A DNA stretch of 64,000 bases from Stutzerimonas stutzeri (GTDB lineage: Bacteria; Pseudomonadota; Gammaproteobacteria; Pseudomonadales; Pseudomonadaceae), in assembly GCF_002890915.1 (NCBI RefSeq), contig NZ_POUT01000015.1, positions 1 through 64,000 of the forward strand. Reading direction: 5' to 3'. The notes beneath the pieces are model-generated. The model was not told the origin of the DNA, did no database searches, and worked only from the letters and a program-made list of their open reading frames with translations. Below are positions 44,158 through 53,773 of the stretch, piece after piece. Numbering within the stretch: the first letter of the stretch is position 1; the number at the start of each line of letters is the position of its first letter. The position numbers were made by a program, and so were the translations under genes.

Positions 44158-45426
44158 ATGAACCGTACCCTCTATACCCTGCTGTTCCATCTCGGCCTGC
44201 CCCTGATCTTCCTGCGTCTGCTCTGGCGTGCCTGGCGCGCGCCGGCTTACGCGCGGCGCATCGGCGAGCGCTTTGCCATCGGCTTGCCGCCGCTCGCGCC
44301 GGGCGGTATCTGGGTACATGCGGTATCGGTGGGCGAGAGCATCGCCGCAGCGCCGCTGATCCGCGAACTGATGGCGCGTCACCCCGGGCTGCCGATCACC
44401 GTCACCTGCATGACGCCGACCGGCTCGGAGCGCATCCAGGCGCTGTTCGGCGATCGGGTACAGCACTGCTACCTGCCCTACGACCTGCCGTGGGCCGCGG
44501 CGCGTTTTCTCGATCGCGTGCGGCCGAAGCTGGCGGTGGTGATGGAAACCGAGCTCTGGCCCAACCATATCCACCAGTGCGCACGCCGCGGCATTCCGGT
44601 GGCGCTGGCCAATGCGCGGTTGTCCGAGCGCTCGGCCCGCGGCTATGCGCGCTTCGCCCGGCTGACCGCGCCGATGCTGGCCGAGCTGAGCCTGATAGCG
44701 GTGCAGACTGCGGCCGAGGCCGAGCGCTTTCGCCAGCTGGGTGCGCGCCCGGCAAGCGTCGAGGTGACCGGTTCGATCAAGTTCGACCTGAGCATCGATC
44801 CGGCACTGCTGGAGCGGGCGGCGGCGTTGCGCACGCAGTGGGATGCCCGGCAGCGGCCGCTGTGGATCGCCGCCAGCACCCATGTCGGCGAGGACGAGAT
44901 CGTCCTGGCGGCGCACCGGCAGTTGCTGGCGCAGCATCCGCAGGCCCTGCTGGTGCTGGTGCCACGGCACCCGGAGCGCTTCGCCGCGGTGGCCGAGCTG
45001 TGCCGCAAGGAGGGTTTTGCCAGCGTGCGGCGCTCCCAGGGCGAGGCGGTCGGCGCCGAGATCGAAGTGCTGGTCGGCGACACCATGGGCGAGCTGCTGT
45101 TTCTCTATGCGCTGGCGGATGTCGCCTTCGTCGGCGGCAGCCTGGTGCCCAATGGCGGGCATAACCTGCTGGAGCCGGCGGCACTGGGCAAACCGGTGCT
45201 CAGTGGCCCGCACCTGTTCAATTTCTTCGAGATCGCCACGCAGCTGCGTGACGCCGGTGCGTTGCGGGAAGTGGCCAGTGCGGCCGAACTGGCGAGTGCG
45301 GTCGATGCGCTCTGGAACGATCCGACCCATGCCGAGCGGATGCGTACGGCGGGACTGATGGTGTTGCGGAACAATCAGGGCGCGCTGCAGCGGTTACTGG
45401 CGGGGCTGGAGCGGCTGGTTCGATAG
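44158..45426 (+). CDS. waaA: 3-deoxy-D-manno-octulosonic acid (Kdo) transferase
   Basis: Adds two Kdo residues to the lipid A precursor, the step before WaaC. The 422-residue GT30 protein has an N-terminal membrane anchor (LYTLLFHLGLPLIFLRLLWRAW), then the family sequences IWVHAVSVGESIAAAPLI, VMETELWPNHIHQC and NARLSERSARGY. The donor site is FVGGSLVPNGGHNLLEPAALGKPV. The ATG at 44158 fits the conserved start MNRTLYTLLF. The immediate upstream DNA is heptamer repeat with no good ribosome site, which is odd for a gene essential in most Gram-negative bacteria. Confidence 0.96.
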   Translation: MNRTLYTLLFHLGLPLIFLRLLWRAWRAPAYARRIGERFAIGLPPLAPGGIWVHAVSVGESIAAAPLIRELMARHPGLPITVTCMTPTGSERIQALFGDRVQHCYLPYDLPWAAARFLDRVRPKLAVVMETELWPNHIHQCARRGIPVALANARLSERSARGYARFARLTAPMLAELSLIAVQTAAEAERFRQLGARPASVEVTGSIKFDLSIDPALLERAAALRTQWDARQRPLWIAASTHVGEDEIVLAAHRQLLAQHPQALLVLVPRHPERFAAVAELCRKEGFASVRRSQGEAVGAEIEVLVGDTMGELLFLYALADVAFVGGSLVPNGGHNLLEPAALGKPVLSGPHLFNFFEIATQLRDAGALREVASAAELASAVDALWNDPTHAERMRTAGLMVLRNNQGALQRLLAGLERLVR

Positions 45427-45460
45427 CGCGCGCCGACCCAGCCTTCACATTTCTTTTGGC

Positions 45461-45913
45461 AGTCCTTCGGCCTGCATCGCCGCGAGGTCGCGCCTCCCAC
45501 AGGGTTCGATGTGCACCGGCTGCTTTGGGTGTAAGGCCCGCCCCCGGGAAGATGCTTTCAAGCTTCAAGCTGGGCAGCCCTTCGGCCTGCATCGCCGCGA
45601 GGTCGCGCCTCCCACAGGGTTCGGTGTGCACCGGCTGCTTTGGGTGGGGGCTGCCCCGGGGCGATGCTTTCAAGCTTCAAGCTGGGCAGTCCTTCGGCCT
45701 GCATCGCCGCGAGGTCGCGCCTCCCACAGGGTTCGGTGTGCACCGGCTGCTTTGGGTGGGGGCCCGCCTCGGGGCGATGCTTTCAAGCTTCAAGCTGGGC
45801 AGCCCTTCGGCCTGCATCGCCGCGAGGTCGCGCCTCCCACAGGGTTCGATGTGCACCGGCTGCTTTGGGTGGGAGGCCCGCCCCGGGGCGATGCTTTCAA
45901 GATGGCAGGCCTG
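45461..45913. repeat. Four tandem copies of a ~113-bp hairpin repeat
   Basis: Units begin at 45461, 45576, 45688 and 45801, with periods of 115, 112 and 113 bp. Each holds CTTCGGCCTGCATCGCCGCG, GTCGCGCCTCCCACAGGGTT, GTGCACCGGCTGCTTTGGGT and GGGGCGATGCTTTCAAG. The first three end with doubled CTTCAAG heptamers. GCATCGCC/GGCGATGC and the CTCCCAC/GTGGGAG pairs (clearest in the last unit) let a unit fold on itself. Units differ at only a few positions, so the array is recent. It fills most of the waaA-tolC gap (45427-45925). Confidence 0.93.
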
Positions 45914-45925
45914 CGAGGGTGCCCC

Positions 45926-47380
45926 CTAATAATCCATCCGCACCGGCTGGCCGATGGTCTGTGGCAGGTCCGGCGGCAGGAAGTCGCTATCCGGGTCGTA
46001 GTCGGGCTTGAGGTAGGCGGCTAGCTCCTGCAGGTCGTCCGGGTTGAGCGTGCCGGCGGCCTGTTTCAGGCGCAGGTTGTCGAGGATGTAGTCGTAGCGT
46101 GCGTCGTTGTAGTCGCGCACGGCCGCGTACAGCCGGCGCTGGGTGTCGAGCACGTCGACGATATTGCGGGTACCCACCTGGTAGCCGATCTCGGTGGCTT
46201 CCAGGGCGCTCTGGTTGGAGATGATCGACTGCCGGCGCGCCTGTACCTGTTCGATATCGGTGTTCACCGCCCGGTGCAGGTTGCGCGTGGTTTCGACCAC
46301 CTGCCGGCGCAGGCTTTCGCGCTGCTGTTCGCTCTGGCTGAGCAGGTGATAGGCCTCGCGGCTCTGCGAGCTGGTCAGGCCGCCGCTGTAGATAGGGATG
46401 TTCAGTTGCAGGCCGATGCTGCGCTGCTCGGCATCGCCGGTGTAGCGCGGCAGGTCGAAACCCGGAATGCTTTGGGTATTGCTGAACCCCAGCAAGTCAT
46501 TGTCGCCCTTGCGGTAGGACGCCACCGCATCGAGCGTCGGCGCATGGCCGGCGCGGCGCTGGCGCAGGGTCTCCTCGGCGGCGGTCACCGCGTAGTTCAC
46601 CGCCAGCAGGTTGAGGTTCTGCTGCGTGGCGGTATCGACCCAGGCCTTGGCGTCGTTCGGCGTCGGCGCCAGCACCGGCAGGGTGTGGCGGATGCCTTCC
46701 AGGGCGATGTATTCGCGGTTGGTCAGGGTGAACAGCGCCTGGAAGGCATCATCCACCTGGCGTTGGGCGATGAGGCGGTTGGCACGTGCGGTATCGAAGC
46801 CGGCCTGGGCCTCGAGCACATCGGTACGGTCGGACAGGCCGACCTCGAAGCGCTCGTTGGCCTGGTCCAGCTGGCGCTTGAATGCGGCTTCCTCGGCCTT
46901 CAGCGCGGCCAGGTTGTCCTGCGCGCGCAGCACCGCGAAGTAGGCCTGGGCGCTCTGCAGGATCAGGTCCTGTTCGGCGACCGAATATTCCAGTGCCGCC
47001 TGCTCGCCGACGGCTTCGGCGGCCTTGAGCTGGAACCAGCGGTCGGCGCGGAAGATCGGCTGGCTCAGGGTAGCCTGGTAGGCGGTGCCGCTGCGTGACA
47101 GCGAGCTCGAGCCCATGCTGGTGTCCACGTCGGTCTCGGTATCGCTCAGTTCGGCACCGGCGCTGAGGTTGGGCAGCAAGCCCGCTCGCGCCTGGGGCAC
47201 GACTTCCTGGCGGGCGCGGAACTGCGCGCGGGCCGCGGCCAGGTCGGCGTTGTTGTTGACGGCTTGCTGATAGACGCTGACCAGGTCGGTCTTGCTGGCG
47301 AGCGGAGCGGGGCTTTCCGCCCAGGCCGCTCCACTGGAGAGGGCGGCCACGGCAAGAGCCAGGGGAAGTCTGCGCAGCAT
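45926..47380 (-). CDS. tolC: TolC-family outer-membrane channel protein
   Basis: Outer-membrane exit duct for efflux pumps and type I secretion. The 484-residue product has a signal peptide (MLRRLPLALAVAALSSGAAWA) and two outer-membrane efflux domains. The type I secretion TolC features are clear: DLVSVYQQAVNNNADLAAARAQFRA at the start, and ATEIGYQVGTRNIVDVLDTQRRLYAAVRDYNDARYDYILD near the end. It corresponds to P. aeruginosa PA4974. ATG at 47380 is used, with GGAT upstream; a TTG 33 bases earlier would spoil the signal peptide. It is divergent from thiC, with the riboswitch region between. Confidence 0.93.
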   Translation of the reverse strand: MLRRLPLALAVAALSSGAAWAESPAPLASKTDLVSVYQQAVNNNADLAAARAQFRARQEVVPQARAGLLPNLSAGAELSDTETDVDTSMGSSSLSRSGTAYQATLSQPIFRADRWFQLKAAEAVGEQAALEYSVAEQDLILQSAQAYFAVLRAQDNLAALKAEEAAFKRQLDQANERFEVGLSDRTDVLEAQAGFDTARANRLIAQRQVDDAFQALFTLTNREYIALEGIRHTLPVLAPTPNDAKAWVDTATQQNLNLLAVNYAVTAAEETLRQRRAGHAPTLDAVASYRKGDNDLLGFSNTQSIPGFDLPRYTGDAEQRSIGLQLNIPIYSGGLTSSQSREAYHLLSQSEQQRESLRRQVVETTRNLHRAVNTDIEQVQARRQSIISNQSALEATEIGYQVGTRNIVDVLDTQRRLYAAVRDYNDARYDYILDNLRLKQAAGTLNPDDLQELAAYLKPDYDPDSDFLPPDLPQTIGQPVRMDY

Positions 47381-47568
47381 TTTGGATTCATCCTGAACAA
47401 AGCTGATGGGCAAGGCTAAGCGGCACGTGGCGGAGGGTCAAGGCGGGCGTATGCGCCGTCCGCCGGGTTTCGACGCGCGTGGCATCGGGGCGCGAAAATG
47501 ACCGAACGGTCGGCGATTTGCTCCGGCGCGATGGTTTTCCCTGCGGCTCTTGATTAGACTCACTCCCG

Positions 47569-47662
47569 TTCTTGTCGGGGTGCCTTGAAGCGAAGGCTGA
47601 GATCGGACAGTTCCGGATCCCGTTGAACCTGATCAGGTTAAGGCCTGCGTAGGGAACAAGAT
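47569..47662 (+). promoter_or_regulatory. TPP riboswitch (THI box) upstream of thiC
   Basis: Thiamine pyrophosphate aptamer. It has the conserved GGGGTGCC, GAAGGCTGAGA and CCCGTTGAACCTGATCAGGT blocks in order, GCGTAGGGAACAAG at the 3' side, and P1 formed by TCTTGT with ACAAGA. It is followed by about 108 bases before the thiC ATG, including a small CTCGCC/GGCGAG hairpin. TPP binding should reduce ThiC synthesis. Confidence 0.97.
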
Positions 47663-47770
47663 GTCCTCGCCCGCCTCTTGGCGAGTCTCTAGCCGCCGCT
47701 GCGGCGCCCCCGATGCCCTTGATCCGCCGTGTTGCTCAGGTTCGCTCCGACATTTCCCCAGGAGAAGCCG

Positions 47771-49654
<1,884 letters not shown>

Positions 49655-49669
49655 CCGGCGAGGCGTGGC

Positions 49670-49699
49670 GAAGCGGGCCGGTGGAGTCCGGTCCGCTTC
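49670..49699. terminator. Hairpin between convergent thiC and lipoprotein genes
   Basis: GAAGCGG with CCGG (49670-49681) pairs with CCGG and CCGCTTC (49688-49699), leaving one G/T mismatch and a six-base loop. No T run follows on either strand, so it may act as a mRNA-end stabiliser or a weak bidirectional terminator. Confidence 0.4.
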
Positions 49700-49705
49700 C
49701 TGTCC

Positions 49706-50440
49706 TCAGAGGTATTCCGCTTTCAGGATGCCCTTGAGCTGGTCATGGGGAATGAACAGCTCGGGGTGGCCGCTGGAGTAGGGCGCGATGCTGTAGACGT
49801 CGTACTTGAGCAGCACCCGATCCTTCAGCAGCGCGATATGCGCGGTCTGCTGGAACGGCCAGAAGTCGATGAATTCGGCATCCTGGGCATGCCCGTTCTC
49901 CGCCAGCCAGCGCTGGTGGGCCTGGCGTGCGACGCGCCAGAAGTTGCCTTCCTGCCCCGGGATCAGGACGTCCTCCAGGCGCAGTTCGCGGTCCCGCTTC
50001 CGGTCGTAGTTGATGAAGCCGCGCCCCGGCATGCCGTGGGCGCCGCCGGTATAGAGGTAGCTGGACAGCTCGACGACCAGGAGATCGCCATGCTGTTCGC
50101 GCAACTTGGCCTGCAGGTAGCTGCTCCAGTTCGGCTCGGCAGTGCTGAGGAAGCGCTCCTGGTAGCCCTGCAGCGACTCGGGCAGCCGGTCGTCCGGAGC
50201 GTTGACGGTCATCCGCCGCAGGCGCTCGTCGATGAGCCGGTCCAGTGCTGGTTCGTCGGCGAACTGCAGGCTGTCGATGTTCACCAGCGGGCAGCTTTCC
50301 TCGTGGCAACCGGCCGGGCGCTGCTCGCTGAGGTTCCGCCGGACCTCGACGGAGCGCTCCGGGACAAGGTGCTGGCAGGCGCTCAGCAGCAGGGTGAGGA
50401 TGACCAGGGTGATGGCGTTGCGGGTGGTAGATGGGGTCAT
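49706..50440 (-). CDS. Lipoprotein with DUF3298/RsiV-like domain
   Basis: A 244-residue lipoprotein. The signal sequence ends in the lipobox LSAC (Cys22), followed by a soluble domain with LQGYQERFLSTAEPNWSSYLQAKL. The segments ELSSYLYTGGAHGMPGRGFINYD and LLKDRVLLKYDVYSIAPYSSGHPELFIPHDQLKGIL match the DUF3298 type found in RsiV-like proteins, whose members bind lysozyme or peptidoglycan in other bacteria. Position equals PA4972. ATG at 50440 was chosen for the lipoprotein signal; a longer in-frame start would bury it. Probably anchored in the outer membrane. Confidence 0.82.
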   Translation of the reverse strand: MTPSTTRNAITLVILTLLLSACQHLVPERSVEVRRNLSEQRPAGCHEESCPLVNIDSLQFADEPALDRLIDERLRRMTVNAPDDRLPESLQGYQERFLSTAEPNWSSYLQAKLREQHGDLLVVELSSYLYTGGAHGMPGRGFINYDRKRDRELRLEDVLIPGQEGNFWRVARQAHQRWLAENGHAQDAEFIDFWPFQQTAHIALLKDRVLLKYDVYSIAPYSSGHPELFIPHDQLKGILKAEYL

Positions 50441-50771
50441 GGTTCGTCCATACGTGACGGTGCGCTTTCGATTGCCGAGGGGGCGCGAAGTTCGCGACAC
50501 GCGGTCGGCGGAGTTTTCTCTGCGCGCGGTGGTCTGCAAAGGACTGCGCGGCAAATGTCGGCATGCGACGTTGCGGGGCTTGGCAAGGGATCATCGTCCG
50601 CGTCCTGCCGTCCGGACAGGGCGACATGTGGCGCAGCGACGCGGCTTGCGACGAAGCGGGAACAGACCCTACGATGACCACGGAGACCGCTCACGAAGTG
50701 ACGGCTGTAGTCAGTCCGATGCTGCCTCGAAGAGGCCGGCGGCGGATCAACCGATATGTGAGTAGTGCCCC
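50441..50771. other. 331-bp intergenic region without recognised gene
   Basis: Lies between the divergent lipoprotein and nudF genes. I find no convincing coding frame, structured RNA or repeat unit in it. It presumably holds both promoters. Confidence 0.5.
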
Positions 50772-51389
50772 ATGAGCGAGACCTTCAAGCCCGGCCCGGA
50801 TGATGTCGAGATCCTTCGTCGAGAGCAATGCTTCAGCGGTTTCTACCGGCTGGAACGCCTGCACCTGCGTCATCGCCAGTTCAGCGGGCTGATGGGCGCG
50901 GAGCTGAGCCGCGAGCTGTTCGTGCGCCACGATGCCGTCTGCGTACTGCCCTATGACCCGCGTCTGGACCGGGTCGTGCTGATCGAGCAGTTCCGTGTCG
51001 GGGCGCTGGGCAAGGTCGACAATCCGTGGCTGATCGAACTGGTGGCCGGGTTGATCGACAAGGACGAGCAGCCCGAGGAAGTCGCACGGCGCGAGGCGGT
51101 CGAGGAGGCCGGGCTCGAGTTGGGGGCGCTGTGGCCGGTCAGCCAGTATTTTCCTTCGCCTGGCGGCAGCGACGAGCGTGTATACCTGTACGTCGGCCGC
51201 TGCGACAGCGAAGGCGTCGACGGCATCTTCGGCCTGGCCGAGGAGGGGGAGGACATCCGCGTGCACGTCTGGCCCCTGCAGCAGGCGCTGCAGGCCGTGG
51301 CTGATGGGCGTATCGACAATGCTGCGAGCATCATCGCCCTGCAATGGCTGGCCTTGAATCGCGAGCGGGTGCGGGGGGAGTGGACATGA
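50772..51389 (+). CDS. nudF: ADP-ribose pyrophosphatase
   Basis: Nudix hydrolase splitting ADP-ribose to AMP and ribose 5-phosphate. The 205-residue protein carries a full Nudix box, GLIDKDEQPEEVARREAVEEAGLEL, preceded by NPWLIELVA as in NudF/AspP. P. aeruginosa PA4971 is equivalent. It starts a set nudF-yqiB-cpdA-yqiA-parE that has the same order in E. coli and Pseudomonas. Its stop overlaps the next gene's ATG. Confidence 0.95.
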   Translation: MSETFKPGPDDVEILRREQCFSGFYRLERLHLRHRQFSGLMGAELSRELFVRHDAVCVLPYDPRLDRVVLIEQFRVGALGKVDNPWLIELVAGLIDKDEQPEEVARREAVEEAGLELGALWPVSQYFPSPGGSDERVYLYVGRCDSEGVDGIFGLAEEGEDIRVHVWPLQQALQAVADGRIDNAASIIALQWLALNRERVRGEWT

Positions 51390-51832
51390 GAACGGTGCGT
51401 GAACGTTACCGAGTCGACCTGCTCGAACTGCAGGCAGCCTGCGAGGCCAACTACCTGCGGCTGATGCGCTTGCTGCCGCAGATGCGCCAACCGTGCGAGG
51501 CACGCCGCATCGCCATCAGCCAGGGCGACCTGCTGCTCGGCGTGCTGGTGCTCGAGGTGCTGGAAAGCTGCCCCTACACCACCACCCTGCGGGTCAGCCA
51601 GGAGCACTGCCTGAGCTGGCTGCCGGTGCCGCAGATGGAGGTGCGGGTGTACCACGATGCGCGCATGGCCGAGGTCGTTCGCGCGGAGAACACGCGGCGC
51701 TTCCGCGGCATCTACCACTACCCCAACGCGCAGATGCATCAGCCGGACGAGAAGAACCAGCTCAACCTGTTTCTCGGCGAATGGCTGGGGCATTGCCTGG
51801 CCTGCGGGCACGAACTGGAGCCGGTGGTCTGA
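51386..51832 (+). CDS. yqiB: DUF1249 protein YqiB
   Basis: A 148-residue cytoplasmic protein of the DUF1249 family, function unknown. Typical stretches are YRVDLLELQAACEANYLRLMRLLP and MEVRVYHDARMAEVVRAENTRRFRGIYHYPNAQMHQPDEKNQLNLFLGEWL with HCLACG near the end. ATG at 51386 overlaps the nudF stop (ATGA) and has a G-rich ribosome site in nudF. Between nudF and cpdA as in E. coli. Confidence 0.93.
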   Translation: MRTVRERYRVDLLELQAACEANYLRLMRLLPQMRQPCEARRIAISQGDLLLGVLVLEVLESCPYTTTLRVSQEHCLSWLPVPQMEVRVYHDARMAEVVRAENTRRFRGIYHYPNAQMHQPDEKNQLNLFLGEWLGHCLACGHELEPVV

Positions 51833-51984
51833 TCCGTTAGAAGCACGGAGCACCAGGAGGGTGCGAATGTCTAGGCCCAGGGAGTGGTCGCGCGGTTCTG
51901 TGATCCAGGCCCACATCCCGAGGTTTACCCCTCCGATTGGCTCCTACCATAATTCCGTTGCGATTTCGCTCGAGGAGAAGGGCC

Positions 51985-52800
51985 TTGCCTGGTGCGTCCC
52001 TGACTGCTGTTGAAGATTCGGTACTGCTGGTGCAGCTTACCGACAGCCACCTGTTCGCCGAAGCGGACGGCAAGCTGCTGGGCATGGATACCTGCGACAG
52101 TCTGCGACAGGTGATCGAGCTGGCCATCGACGAGCAACCGCGTATCGACCTGGTGCTCGCCACCGGCGACTTGTCGCAGGATGGTTCGGTGGCGTCCTAT
52201 CAGCGTTTTCGCCGCATGGCCGAACGCATCGAGGCGCCGGCCCGCTGGTGCCCCGGCAATCACGACGAATTGTGTGCGATGCGCGAGGCGACCCGCGGCA
52301 CCGCGCTGATGGAGCCGGTGCTCGAGCTCGGCGGCTGGCGGGTGGTCATGCTCGATACCCTGGTGGCCGGTTCGGTGTACGGCATGCTGCGCGGCGATCA
52401 GCTCGAACTGCTCGAGCAGGCGCTGCGCGAGGCCCCCGATCAGCATCACCTGGTCTGTCTGCACCATCATCCGGTGTCCATCGGCAGCCGCTGGATGGAC
52501 ACCATCGGGCTGCGCAACCCCGAGGCGCTGTTCGAGGTACTGGATCGCCATTGCAATGCCCGCGCCCTGCTCTGGGGGCATATCCACCAGGAATTCGACC
52601 AGTGGCGCAACGGCGTGCGCCTGCTGGCGTCGCCCTCCACCGGCGTGCAGTTCGCGCCGCGCAGCGAGGCTTTCCAGATCGACAGCCAGGCACCAGGCTA
52701 TCGTTGGCTGCGCCTGCATGCCGATGGCCGCCTGGAGACCGGGGTCTCGCGCGTCAGCGGTATCGATTTCGAGGTGGATTACAGCGTCAAGGGGTATTGA
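51985..52800 (+). CDS. cpdA: 3',5'-cyclic AMP phosphodiesterase CpdA
   Basis: Hydrolyses cAMP and so tunes Vfr-dependent genes in Pseudomonas. The 271-residue class III phosphodiesterase has the dinuclear metal motifs in order: LTDSHLF, TGDLSQDG, GNHDE, CLHHHP and GHIHQE. I place the start at the TTG at 51985, preceded by GAGGAGAAGG. An upstream TTG at 51937 would add 16 residues but lacks that site. Length then fits the family (E. coli 275). Confidence 0.94.
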   Translation: MPGASLTAVEDSVLLVQLTDSHLFAEADGKLLGMDTCDSLRQVIELAIDEQPRIDLVLATGDLSQDGSVASYQRFRRMAERIEAPARWCPGNHDELCAMREATRGTALMEPVLELGGWRVVMLDTLVAGSVYGMLRGDQLELLEQALREAPDQHHLVCLHHHPVSIGSRWMDTIGLRNPEALFEVLDRHCNARALLWGHIHQEFDQWRNGVRLLASPSTGVQFAPRSEAFQIDSQAPGYRWLRLHADGRLETGVSRVSGIDFEVDYSVKGY

Positions 52801-53023
52801 AGGCCGTAGGGGGGCGGGGCAGATTCACGAAGGGGTGTTACGCCCGCGGATGGGTATGCCTCGCAGGCATGGCTCGCTCCCGCGGATGTGCTGAAGGCCT
52901 GCTCCTACAGGGGTAGTCGGCGTAGGGTTGCGAATGTGAATGCGTTGTCTCCCATGGGCTTCACGGGTTGCAGGAGGTATCGGCTGCCTTGTAGCCTTGC
53001 CCTTTTCCCATCGAACTGTATCC

Positions 53024-53629
53024 ATGTCCAGTTGCCCGCCCTCGATCCTCTATATCCACGGCCTCAACAGCTCGCCACTCTCGCAGAAGGCCAGCCGGCT
53101 GAGCGTCGCGCTGGAGGGTCTCGGCCTGGCCGATCACCTGCGGGTTCCGGCCTTGCATCACCATCCCCGGCAGGCCATCGCACAGCTCGAGGCCTGCATC
53201 GCCGAGCTCGGGCGCCCCGTGCTGGTCGGCAGCTCGCTTGGCGGCTACTATGCGACGCACCTCGCCGAGCGTCATGGCCTGAAGGCCCTGTTGATCAATC
53301 CGGCGGTGACGCCGCACCGGCGATTCGACGGCTATCTCGGGCCGCAGACCAATCTCTACAGTGGCGAAGTCTGGGAACTCACCAAGGATCACGTGGCGGC
53401 GCTGGCCGAGCTGGAAACCGCACCGCCGCAGGATGCCGGGCGCTACCAGGTGTGGCTGCAGACCGGTGACGAAACGCTCGACTACCGCGATGCGGAGCGT
53501 TTCTATCGTGGCTGTGCGCTGCGCATCCAGGCCGGTGGCGACCATGGCTTCCAGGGCTTCGACGAGCGCCTGCCGGCGCTGCTGGCCTTTGCCGGCTTCG
53601 ACCCGCAGACGTGGCTGGGGCGGCTCTGA
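53024..53629 (+). CDS. yqiA: YqiA-type alpha/beta-hydrolase esterase
   Basis: A 201-residue alpha/beta-hydrolase of the UPF0227/YqiA group, an esterase with no known physiological substrate. ILYIHGLNSSPLSQKA forms the oxyanion region, GSSLGGYYATHLA holds the nucleophile serine, and GGDHGFQGF the catalytic histidine. It lies between cpdA and parE as in E. coli and P. aeruginosa (PA4968). The upstream 223-bp gap contains REP-like inverted repeats; the ATG has no strong ribosome site. Confidence 0.9.
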   Translation: MSSCPPSILYIHGLNSSPLSQKASRLSVALEGLGLADHLRVPALHHHPRQAIAQLEACIAELGRPVLVGSSLGGYYATHLAERHGLKALLINPAVTPHRRFDGYLGPQTNLYSGEVWELTKDHVAALAELETAPPQDAGRYQVWLQTGDETLDYRDAERFYRGCALRIQAGGDHGFQGFDERLPALLAFAGFDPQTWLGRL

Positions 53630-53773
53630 GCGCAATGGCCTCGACCACTGGGCGTATGCAGACGTCCGCGGCTCGGCGAGCCTGCCCGGCAGGCGCCACT
53701 CCTGGCCGGTGCGCCGATTTTTTCGCGGCCCGCACGGGCCGATCGTTCAGAACATAAGGACAGTGCCAGACAG

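Noticed and set aside
45461..45913. Tandem protein-coding repeats
   Set aside because: Units of 112-115 bp are not consistently multiples of three, fold as hairpins and recur in both orientations in other gaps, so they are non-coding.
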